Source: Candidatus Dormiibacterota bacterium (GTDB lineage Bacteria > Chloroflexota > Dormibacteria > UBA8260 > Bog-877). Taken from it: 5,117 bases of DNA. The DNA lies in assembly GCA_003164475.1 (NCBI GenBank), contig PLTL01000248.1, positions 601-5,717 of the forward strand. Direction: 5' to 3'. This document shows positions 1 to 5,117 of the stretch, in pieces. The notes under the pieces are model-generated. The model had not been told where the DNA came from, made no database searches, and was given only the letters and a program-made list of their open reading frames with translations. Within the stretch, counting starts at the first letter, position 1. Each line of letters starts with the position of its first letter. A program made the position numbers and the translations under genes.

Positions 1-752
1 TCGTCCAGACCTTCGAAGATACGCTGGAACGATTCCGGGGGCGTCTTGGGCACGGCCGCGCTGGCAGGGGCACGGGTCTCTGCCTCGAACTCCTTCCGAG
101 CAGCCCCCATGTCAGGAAACACCGCCAATGCCTGGGCGGGCGGCATCCCCTCCGACCGCGCCCGGTCACCGAGGCCGAATAGTCTCCCGGTGACCACGCC
201 CACTCGAGCGAGGGCCCCAGCAGAGATCCTTGACGGGTAGATCTCCAGACCCGCGATCAGGCCCGCCAACGCCACGGCCGCGAGGGCCACCAGGGTCGCC
301 GGCGCTCCCACCGCATGGACGAGGTGGGGGCCGATGGCTCGGCCCAGAGCCCCGCCACTCCCGGAATGCACCGTGGCCGCCATCGAGATCGCCGCCACCG
401 CGGAGACCACCAGCGCGATCAGGACCTGAGCGCCGCTGCGATCAGAGCCCCTGGAGGCGAGCAACCCCAATCCCCCCGCCACCAGAGCGATCCCAATGAT
501 CCAGCCACCGACCCCAACCGCCGACGAGATGTCCCGGCCAAAGTCCAGCGCCACCTTGGCCTGGGGGAACCCGAGCAGGATCATCCAGATGAGGCCGACC
601 GCGATCGAGCTGATCCCGGCGAGCTCCCGCACCTGAGGGGGACTGAGCCGCATCACCCGGCGAGACGGGCTCGGACGCCTGGTCCTCGAGGCAGTGCGCC
701 AGACCCTCCTCGTCGGGCGACGAGGAGCCCTACGCCGCTTGGTTGCGGCCAT
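1..752 (-). CDS. ftsK: FtsK/SpoIIIE-type DNA translocase, N-terminal membrane domain (3' end outside window)
   Basis: The reading frame stays open on the minus strand from an ATG at 752 to the left edge, giving 250 codons. The first 36 residues are very basic (16 Arg/Lys). Four hydrophobic segments follow, at about residues 46-64, 80-100, 109-127 and 150-171. After them comes a polar stretch (about 172-250) resembling the linker before the motor. This matches the four-helix membrane domain of FtsK/SpoIIIE, hexameric ATPases that pump chromosomal DNA through the closing division septum. The start of helix 1 (RELAGISSIAVGLIW) and the Gly/Ala-rich loop before helix 4 are typical. The Walker ATPase and gamma domain would lie beyond the window, so they cannot be checked. 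A TAG stop lies in frame directly before the ATG, so translation cannot start further upstream in this frame. A second ATG at 650 (residue 35, MRLSPPQVRELAG) is a credible alternative start. Neither has a clear Shine-Dalgarno sequence. The position downstream of rnj agrees with known rnj-ftsK neighbourhoods. Confidence 0.82.
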   Translation of the reverse strand, partial: MAATKRRRAPRRPTRRVWRTASRTRRPSPSRRVMRLSPPQVRELAGISSIAVGLIWMILLGFPQAKVALDFGRDISSAVGVGGWIIGIALVAGGLGLLASRGSDRSGAQVLIALVVSAVAAISMAATVHSGSGGALGRAIGPHLVHAVGAPATLVALAAVALAGLIAGLEIYPSRISAGALARVGVVTGRLFGLGDRARSEGMPPAQALAVFPDMGAARKEFEAETRAPASAAVPKTPPESFQRIFEGLD

Positions 753-852
753 CTACGAGGACGCTGACATGGGTGGGGTTGAATGCATCGAAATTGGGAT
801 CGCCACCAACTGGGCGCAGTCTAGCAGCGGGACCGCACATCTGCTCGGTCGC
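753..852 (-). other. Intergenic gap between the carboxypeptidase gene and ftsK
   Basis: About 100 bases separate the carboxypeptidase stop from the ftsK ATG. It is the only sizeable spacer in the window and has visibly more A/T than the genes around it. It contains a short reading frame (840 to 730, 36 codons) in the same frame as the upstream gene. It also contains a five-codon frame (MSASS, 770 to 753) whose TAG directly abuts the ftsK ATG. I see no G/C-rich hairpin followed by a T run. A TAGACT hexamer at 823-818 fits the loose actinobacterial -10 pattern TAnnnT but has no -35 partner. Any ftsK promoter would most likely be here, but the sequence alone does not prove one. Confidence 0.5.
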
Positions 853-2067
853 TCAGGCTCGGCTCAGCCGCCACCACAGTCCGGGCGCGACCAGCGCCCG
901 GCCCAGGACCAGGGGCTCGCGGAGCCGGTAGCCGGCCGGGCTTGACACCGTCACCGACCCGACCCTGGCGCCCCGCCGAAGGGGTGGCCGCAGCCGCCGG
1001 AGCCGGGCCCGCAGGCTGAGCCTGGCGCCCGACAGGGCCACCAGCTGAATCCGGCCGGCCGCCCGGACGGGGACCGGGCCCGCCCACCTTGCGGTGACCT
1101 CGCCCTGGGCCAGAGCGGCCAGCGGCAGCGAGACGGCGTGAAGCCCGGCACTGACGCTCTGGAGCAGCGCGACGACGGCCACCCCAGCCACCCGGAGCGC
1201 CGCGGAGGGGCCGCCAGGCTGCCCCAGAACCGCCCCCACCACCATCACTTGACGACCCTCCACCCGATCCATGGCGGCGAAGACCAGGCAGCCCAGGGCA
1301 GCGGCGGTCCACCCGGTCTTGACCCCCACCACCCCGTCCTGTCCGAGCAGGAAGTTGAAGTTGTGGACCAGCCCCACCACCGGGAGGACCGCGCTGGGCA
1401 TCGCCACGATCGTGGCAAAGACCTGGTCCTCCATCGCCCGCCGGGCAAGGGTGACCAGGTCTCGTGCCGAGCTCACGCTGGCAGGGTCCAGGCCGCTGCT
1501 GTCGGCGAAGTGGGTGTCGGTCAGCCCCAGGGAGACGGCCAGGGCGTTCATCTGAACCACGAAGCTGGCCTCCGACCCCGCGTCCCAGCTGGCCAAGAGC
1601 TCCGCCAGATTGTCCCCCGAGGGGATCAGCAGTCCCTCCAGGAGCTGGAGCTCACTGAGCTGCTCGCCGGCCTCCACCGCGACCACGGAATCGCCGGCGG
1701 CCAGCTCGGTCTGGTAGAGGTCGACATCGTCCGCCCCCACCGTCACGATCGGCCCCGGCTCGCCCAGCGCCAGCGGGTGGGCCTGGAGGATCACCAGGGC
1801 GGTCATGATCTTGGTGACGCTGGCGATCGGCACCGGCACCTGGTTGCCACCACTTCCCAGCCACCCGAATCCCGACAGGTAGAGCGCCGCCTGGCCCGCC
1901 TCGGGCCAGGGGAGCGCTGCCCTGGCGCCGGGGACGGTGTAGGAGCTGGCGACGGAGATCCGCACCCTGGGCGCTGGAACGGACCGGCCCAGCTGCAGCC
2001 CGACTGCGATCGCCAAGGCGGCCACTGCCACCAGTGCCCCCGCCGCCACCAGGCGCGACACCCGCAC
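853..2067 (-). CDS. Membrane-anchored D-alanyl-D-alanine carboxypeptidase (peptidase S11, PBP5-like)
   Basis: This 404-residue protein starts at a GTG at 2067. Residues 7-27 form one hydrophobic segment, an uncleaved anchor or signal peptide, so the enzyme should face the cell wall. The serine-peptidase motifs appear in order: SVTK at 83-86 (Ser83 nucleophile, Lys86), SGD at 150-152 followed by Asn153 (the SxN position), and KTG at 250-252. The family removes the terminal D-alanine from peptidoglycan pentapeptides and so limits cross-linking. After about residue 310 comes a beta-rich C-terminal domain (GEVTARWAGPVPV ... LVAPGLWWRLSRA), with no C-terminal membrane helix of the E. coli PBP5 kind. 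The motif-2 residue is Asp where Asn is usual, with an Asn just after it. The gene starts 9 bases after the rnj stop, which implies co-transcription; no strong Shine-Dalgarno is visible. A second GTG lies two codons downstream. The family call is firm, but the choice between carboxypeptidase and other S11 activities is inferred. Confidence 0.9.
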   Translation of the reverse strand: MRVSRLVAAGALVAVAALAIAVGLQLGRSVPAPRVRISVASSYTVPGARAALPWPEAGQAALYLSGFGWLGSGGNQVPVPIASVTKIMTALVILQAHPLALGEPGPIVTVGADDVDLYQTELAAGDSVVAVEAGEQLSELQLLEGLLIPSGDNLAELLASWDAGSEASFVVQMNALAVSLGLTDTHFADSSGLDPASVSSARDLVTLARRAMEDQVFATIVAMPSAVLPVVGLVHNFNFLLGQDGVVGVKTGWTAAALGCLVFAAMDRVEGRQVMVVGAVLGQPGGPSAALRVAGVAVVALLQSVSAGLHAVSLPLAALAQGEVTARWAGPVPVRAAGRIQLVALSGARLSLRARLRRLRPPLRRGARVGSVTVSSPAGYRLREPLVLGRALVAPGLWWRLSRA

Positions 2068-2076
2068 GCCCGCAGC

Positions 2077-3792
2077 TCAGAGTAGGCTGACCACTGACAC
2101 CACCCGAGGGCGCCAGGCTCCCCCGTGGGCCAGGTGGGCAGTCATGGCCTGAGTCGTCGCACGACCCACCTCGGCGACGTCGTGGAAGCCCCGCTCGCGC
2201 TCGCGGATCATCCGCCGCACGCGGGCCTTTCCTTCGTCGACCACTCGCCGCTCCTCAAGGGAGGCACCCCCCACCACCAGGGCCTCCGGCCCGGCGGCCA
2301 AGCGGCTGAGGGACCGGTCCATGGTCACCGAAACCACCACCACCAGCCCATCCGCGGGCCCGGCCGCGGACGCAGTGGGCGGCGCTCCGTCCCCTCCGAG
2401 GGTCCGGCCGTCAGCGTCGATGGGGACGGCGCCGACACCCACGCTGCCGGCGACCCACTGCTGGTCGGGAGACAGTTCCAGGACGGTACCGTTCTCGACG
2501 ACAGCGACAGTGTCCTTGGGCAGGCCGGCCAGGCCGGCCAGGCGAGCGTGGGCGACCAGGTGGCGCGGCTCACCGTGGACGGGGACGAAGGCCCGGGGAC
2601 GGAGCAGGTGGAGGATGAACCTGAGCTCCTCCGCGGAACCGTGCCCGCTGGCGTGTACCCCGTCGCGGCTCCCCGCCAGTACCTGCACTCCCTGCCCGAC
2701 CAGGCTGTTCACGATCCTGCTCACGGTCGCCTCATTGCCGGGCACCGGGTTGGCCGCCAGGACCACGGTGTCGTCCTCACGGACCCTGATGAATGGGTGA
2801 GTGCCGGCGGCTATCCGGCTGAGCGCCGCCAGCGGCTCGCCCTGCGACCCGGTCGCCAGTAGGCAGAGCTGGGAAGGGGGTATTCCGGGCAACTCCCGCG
2901 GTGAGGCCAGCAGGCCGGGCGCAAGGTCGAGGTAGCCCAGCCCCGCCGCGGTGTCGGCGTTGCGGACCATGCTCTGCCCCACCAGGCAGCAGCGCCGACC
3001 GACCTCTCGGGCCAGCTCCAGGGTCTGCCGCATCCGCGCCAGGTTGCTGGCGAAGGTGACCACCACCACCCGACCGGGTGCCTCGGTCAGCGCGCGCCTC
3101 AGCGCCGGTCTCACCGTCAGCTCCGATGGGGTCAGCCCGGGAAGGGTGGCGTTGGTGCTGTCGCTGAGCAGCAGCCTGACCCCCTGGTCGCCCAGCTCAG
3201 CCAGGCGCCGAAGGTCGGGACCGCGTCCCCCCACCGGGGAGTGGTCGAGCTTGAAGTCCCCGGTGTGAACCACCAGGCCGGCCGAGGTCTGGATCGCCAG
3301 CCCGCAGCTGCCGGGCACGCTATGGGTCATGTGGACCAGCTCCACCACCAGCTCCCCCGCCGAGAAGGGCACCCCCAGATCCACTTCGTGAAGCCGGGCC
3401 CGGCCCGCGTAGCCGCGTCGGTCCAGCTTGTTGCGGAGCAACCCGATGGTCATCGCTGTGCCGTACACCGGCACGTCCAGCTCAGGTAGATAGAAGGGCA
3501 GAGCCCCGATGTGGTCCTCATGCCCGTGAGTGAGCAGTACCGCCCGGACCCTACTCAGCCGGGTCCTCAGGAAGCCAATGTCGGGCAGCACCACGTCGAC
3601 CCCTGAGGCCTCCTGCTCGGGGAAGGCGAGCCCGGCGTCGATCACCACCACGTCCTGACCCGCCTCCAGGAGGGAGAGGTTCTTCCCGATCTCACCCACA
3701 CCGCCAAGCGGGACGAACCGCAGCAGCCCCGGAGCCGGCGCCGCCAGGGGGCTCCCACCGGCGGCAGCCGGATGAAGCCTAGAAGAGACCAA
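2077..3792 (-). CDS. rnj: Ribonuclease J (metallo-beta-lactamase/beta-CASP)
   Basis: RNase J is a zinc-dependent enzyme with 5'-3' exonuclease and endonuclease activity in mRNA decay and rRNA maturation. From the TTG start the protein has 571 residues, near the family's usual length of about 555. The beta-lactamase part has VPLGGVGEIGKN near residue 28, HGHEDH at 89-94, His157 in THSVPG and Asp179 in HTGDFKLD. The beta-CASP part has SDSTN (210-214), TGSQGE (314-319), HASGHG (380-385) and HGEPRH (406-411). A divergent C-terminal domain follows after about residue 450. The frame is open back to an ATG at 3885. However, those 31 codons lie inside the preceding glycosylase gene, lack the G/C third-position bias and encode an Arg-rich run, so I reject that start. 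TTG at 3792 is the only ATG, GTG or TTG left before the conserved core; it overlaps the glycosylase by 14 bases. Two usual motifs are altered: GQSM for GRSM at 272-275, and PG for PD after His157. The function call is strong and the exact start uncertain. Confidence 0.92.
   Translation of the reverse strand: MVSSRLHPAAAGGSPLAAPAPGLLRFVPLGGVGEIGKNLSLLEAGQDVVVIDAGLAFPEQEASGVDVVLPDIGFLRTRLSRVRAVLLTHGHEDHIGALPFYLPELDVPVYGTAMTIGLLRNKLDRRGYAGRARLHEVDLGVPFSAGELVVELVHMTHSVPGSCGLAIQTSAGLVVHTGDFKLDHSPVGGRGPDLRRLAELGDQGVRLLLSDSTNATLPGLTPSELTVRPALRRALTEAPGRVVVVTFASNLARMRQTLELAREVGRRCCLVGQSMVRNADTAAGLGYLDLAPGLLASPRELPGIPPSQLCLLATGSQGEPLAALSRIAAGTHPFIRVREDDTVVLAANPVPGNEATVSRIVNSLVGQGVQVLAGSRDGVHASGHGSAEELRFILHLLRPRAFVPVHGEPRHLVAHARLAGLAGLPKDTVAVVENGTVLELSPDQQWVAGSVGVGAVPIDADGRTLGGDGAPPTASAAGPADGLVVVVSVTMDRSLSRLAAGPEALVVGGASLEERRVVDEGKARVRRMIRERERGFHDVAEVGRATTQAMTAHLAHGGAWRPRVVSVVSLL
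2521..2543. repeat. Short tandem repeat (9-base unit, about 2.5 copies) inside rnj
   Basis: CAGGCCGGC occurs twice in direct succession and is followed by CAGGC. It encodes a repeated Ala-Gly-Leu (AGLAGL) just after the beta-CASP core of RNase J. The unit is a multiple of three bases, so changes in copy number would keep the reading frame. It is probably a simple consequence of GC-rich coding sequence, although slippage could vary its length between strains. Confidence 0.6.
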
Positions 3793-4450
3793 GCTGCTCG
3801 GCGCTCGGGGTCGTCTCCGCCGGGGCCGGCGGCGCCTCGACCGGGGCGCTCTCCAGATGGGCCCTGAGCTGCTGGAAATCCTCACGGAGCACCGAGAGCA
3901 GGGCCCCGTTGTAGAGCGCCGCCGCCGGGTGGTAACAGGGCATGTAGGCCCGGCTCCCGCTGCGGATCACCTTCCCGTGGGCCCGCGAGATGCCCGGCGC
4001 TCCCGGCAGCAGCCGCTGCAGGGCATGCCGTCCCAGCACCAGGATCACCTCGGGCTGGAGCACCTCGATCTGGTCGTCTAGGTAGCCGGCGCAGGCCTCG
4101 ACCTCCTCGGGCAGTGGGTCCCGGTTGCCAGGCGGGCGGGACTTCAGCACGTTGGTGATGAAGATGTCGTCCCGGCTCAGACCGATCTCCTCCAGGAGCT
4201 CGGTGAGCAGCCGTCCGGCCGCGCCCACGAAGGGCCTGCCCTCGAGGTCCTCTCGCTCCCCGGGAGCCTCCCCCACCGCCATGAGCCGGGCAGTGGCAGG
4301 TCCGGTCCCCGGCACCCCCTGGGTCCGGCTGCGGTGGAGCGCGCACCTGGTGCAGGACCTCACCTGGACGGCGATCTCGTCCAGGCGGGCCTGCGCCCTC
4401 TCGGCGCCGCCGGGCGCCGGGTCAGGAGCCGTGAGGCTGCTCACCGTCAC
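3779..4450 (-). CDS. Uracil-DNA glycosylase, family 4-like [4Fe-4S], with C-terminal clamp-binding motif
   Basis: The family excises uracil from DNA as the first step of base-excision repair. From the GTG at 4450 the protein has 223 residues. It shows a CTRC pair (Cys33, Cys36), motif A GEAPGE (60-65) followed by GRPFVGAAG, Asn100 in [14 protein letters not shown], Cys120 and the motif-2 HP (His174, Pro175) in YHPAAAL. GEAPG rather than GLAPA points to family 4 rather than family 5. Of the four cluster cysteines known in Thermus thermophilus UDGa, the third is Ser104 here; Cys172 next to motif 2 is an extra cysteine. The tail from about residue 200 is Pro/Ala/Glu-rich and ends in QLGLF, a match to the bacterial beta-clamp-binding pentapeptide. 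The frame is open back to an ATG at 4549, but that part runs inside pnp. GTG at 4450 has an AGG five bases upstream; GTG at 4444 is an alternative. The gene overlaps the pnp end by 29 bases and rnj by 14, suggesting coupled translation. Confidence 0.9.
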   Translation of the reverse strand: MTVSSLTAPDPAPGGAERAQARLDEIAVQVRSCTRCALHRSRTQGVPGTGPATARLMAVGEAPGEREDLEGRPFVGAAGRLLTELLEEIGLSRDDIFITNVLKSRPPGNRDPLPEEVEACAGYLDDQIEVLQPEVILVLGRHALQRLLPGAPGISRAHGKVIRSGSRAYMPCYHPAAALYNGALLSVLREDFQQLRAHLESAPVEAPPAPAETTPSAEQLGLF

Positions 4451-5117
4451 GTGGACCTGTTGGGGGCGGGCTGCCAGCGCCGCGCTCGCCCCGTCCGGCC
4501 AGCTCCAGGATGGCCTGCTTGCGGGACAGGTTGACCCGGCCCCGGTCATCGATCTCGGTCACCTTGACCATGATCTCGTCACCGATGCTGACCACATCCT
4601 CGACCTTGCCCACCCGCTGCTCGGCCAGCTGGGAGATGTGGACCAGGCCGTCCTGTCGAGGCAGAATCTCGACGAAGGCGCCGAAGGGCATGATCCGGAC
4701 CACCTTGCCCTTGTAGATCCGGCCCACCTCCACCGACTCGGTGAGGTCGCGGATCATCGCCACCGCCCGCTCCATCGCCTCCTCGTCGACCGTGGCCAGG
4801 AAGACCTTCCCGTCGTCCTCGATGTCGATCTGGCAGCCGGTCTCCTCCTGGATCCGGCGGATGGTCTTGCCACCAGGCCCAATCAGGTCGCGGATCTTGT
4901 CGGGGTGGATATGCAGGGTGATGATCCGAGGTGCGTGGATGGACATCGCCTGGCGCGGGGCTGAGATGGCCTCGGCCATCTTGTCGAGGATGTGAAGCCT
5001 CCCCTGCCGTGCCTGCTCCAGGGCCTGGCGGAAGAGCTCCGAGCTGAGGCCCCGAGCCTTCATGTCCATCTGCAGGGCGGTCACTCCCTTGCGCGTCCCG
5101 GCGACCTTGAAGTCCAT
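4422..5117 (-). CDS. pnp: Polynucleotide phosphorylase, C-terminal part (5' end outside window)
   Basis: PNPase is a trimeric phosphorolytic 3'-5' exoribonuclease that degrades RNA to nucleoside diphosphates and can also add tails. The window holds its last 231 residues. They begin at [20 protein letters not shown], the end of the second RNase PH domain; the Asp and Lys of this opening correspond to active-site residues of E. coli PNPase. A helical stretch runs to about residue 60. A KH domain (about 65-125) carries the GPGG loop at 80-83, and an S1 domain (about 131-199) reads from [19 protein letters not shown] to [10 protein letters not shown] short Gly/Pro-rich polar tail ends at a TGA. 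The methionine at the very edge is an internal residue, not the start: the whole first RNase PH domain and most of the second must lie to the right. No frame break is visible. It is first in the visible transcription order. Confidence 0.96.
   Translation of the reverse strand: MDFKVAGTRKGVTALQMDMKARGLSSELFRQALEQARQGRLHILDKMAEAISAPRQAMSIHAPRIITLHIHPDKIRDLIGPGGKTIRRIQEETGCQIDIEDDGKVFLATVDEEAMERAVAMIRDLTESVEVGRIYKGKVVRIMPFGAFVEILPRQDGLVHISQLAEQRVGKVEDVVSIGDEIMVKVTEIDDRGRVNLSRKQAILELAGRGERGAGSPPPTGPRDGEQPHGS
4456..4460 (-). promoter_or_regulatory. Weak ribosome binding site for the uracil-DNA glycosylase
   Basis: ACAGG on the minus strand ends five bases before the GTG at 4450. It lies inside the pnp coding sequence. 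The spacing favours this GTG over the one at 4444, which would be 11 bases away. The match to the Shine-Dalgarno consensus is short, so it is supporting rather than decisive evidence. Confidence 0.35.

Noticed and set aside
315..767. Plus-strand reading frame (150 codons) at the left end
   Set aside because: It is opposite the four-helix FtsK domain. Its product is an Asp/Pro/Arg-rich low-complexity sequence without a domain.
818..823. TAGACT as a -10 promoter element for ftsK
   Set aside because: The hexamer fits TAnnnT, but the sequence 16-18 bases upstream has no -35-like element, and such hexamers occur by chance.
827..870. Terminator after the carboxypeptidase gene
   Set aside because: Only tiny inverted repeats (GCGG-TC-CCGC, GGCT-GA-GCC-like) are present and no T run follows.
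1138..2085. Long plus-strand reading frame (315 codons) opposite the carboxypeptidase gene
   Set aside because: The minus-strand frame carries three ordered catalytic motifs and a membrane anchor. The plus-strand translation is His/Gln/Arg/Pro-rich with no recognisable domain, as expected of an antisense shadow in GC-rich DNA.
2125..2862. Long plus-strand reading frame (245 codons) opposite rnj
   Set aside because: It lies wholly antisense to conserved RNase J sequence, and its Gly/Asp/His-rich translation shows no domain.
3793..3885. Extension of RNase J to the ATG at 3885
   Set aside because: These codons overlap the glycosylase by over 100 bases, lack third-position G/C bias and encode an Arg/Pro-rich run unlike RNase J N-termini.
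4451..4549. Extension of the glycosylase to the ATG at 4549
   Set aside because: The segment lies within the S1-domain end of pnp and its translation has no similarity to the family. The GTG at 4450 with an upstream AGG fits better.
4125..4964. Plus-strand reading frame (279 codons) spanning the end of the glycosylase gene and pnp
   Set aside because: It crosses two well-supported minus-strand genes and changes composition at their boundary, which is how a shadow behaves.

Overview
This GC-rich window reads as one co-directional minus-strand gene cluster from a bacterial chromosome. I see no mobile element, RNA gene or CRISPR array. Every long plus-strand reading frame is an antisense shadow of a minus-strand gene. 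The high GC content, strong G/C bias at third codon positions, GTG/TTG starts and gene types fit a deep-branching Actinomycetota or a Chloroflexota/Dormibacterota-like lineage. That placement is inference and no marker here settles it.

In the direction of transcription (right to left) the order is as follows. (1) The 3' part of pnp, polynucleotide phosphorylase, with its KH and S1 RNA-binding domains; the 5' part lies beyond the right edge. (2) A family-4-like [4Fe-4S] uracil-DNA glycosylase, whose start overlaps the end of pnp. (3) RNase J, a metallo-beta-lactamase/beta-CASP ribonuclease, whose likely TTG start overlaps the glycosylase stop. (4) A membrane-anchored D-alanyl-D-alanine carboxypeptidase of the S11/PBP5 type, 9 bases after rnj. 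(5) After about 100 bases without a clear gene, the N-terminal membrane domain of an FtsK/SpoIIIE DNA translocase, which runs off the left edge.

The tight overlaps suggest that pnp, the glycosylase, rnj and the carboxypeptidase are co-transcribed and partly translationally coupled. The cluster joins RNA turnover (PNPase, RNase J), uracil repair, and cell wall and chromosome handling at division (carboxypeptidase, FtsK). From memory, many actinobacteria carry a pnp ... dapA-rnj-ftsK neighbourhood; here a glycosylase sits between pnp and rnj and a carboxypeptidase sits between rnj and ftsK.

The most interesting details are in the glycosylase. Its C-terminus ends in QLGLF, a match to the bacterial sliding-clamp-binding motif, on a Pro/Ala-rich tail. 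One of the four expected iron-sulfur cysteines is a serine. RNase J and the carboxypeptidase also deviate at residues usually conserved in their families. I found no convincing wholly new system in the window.
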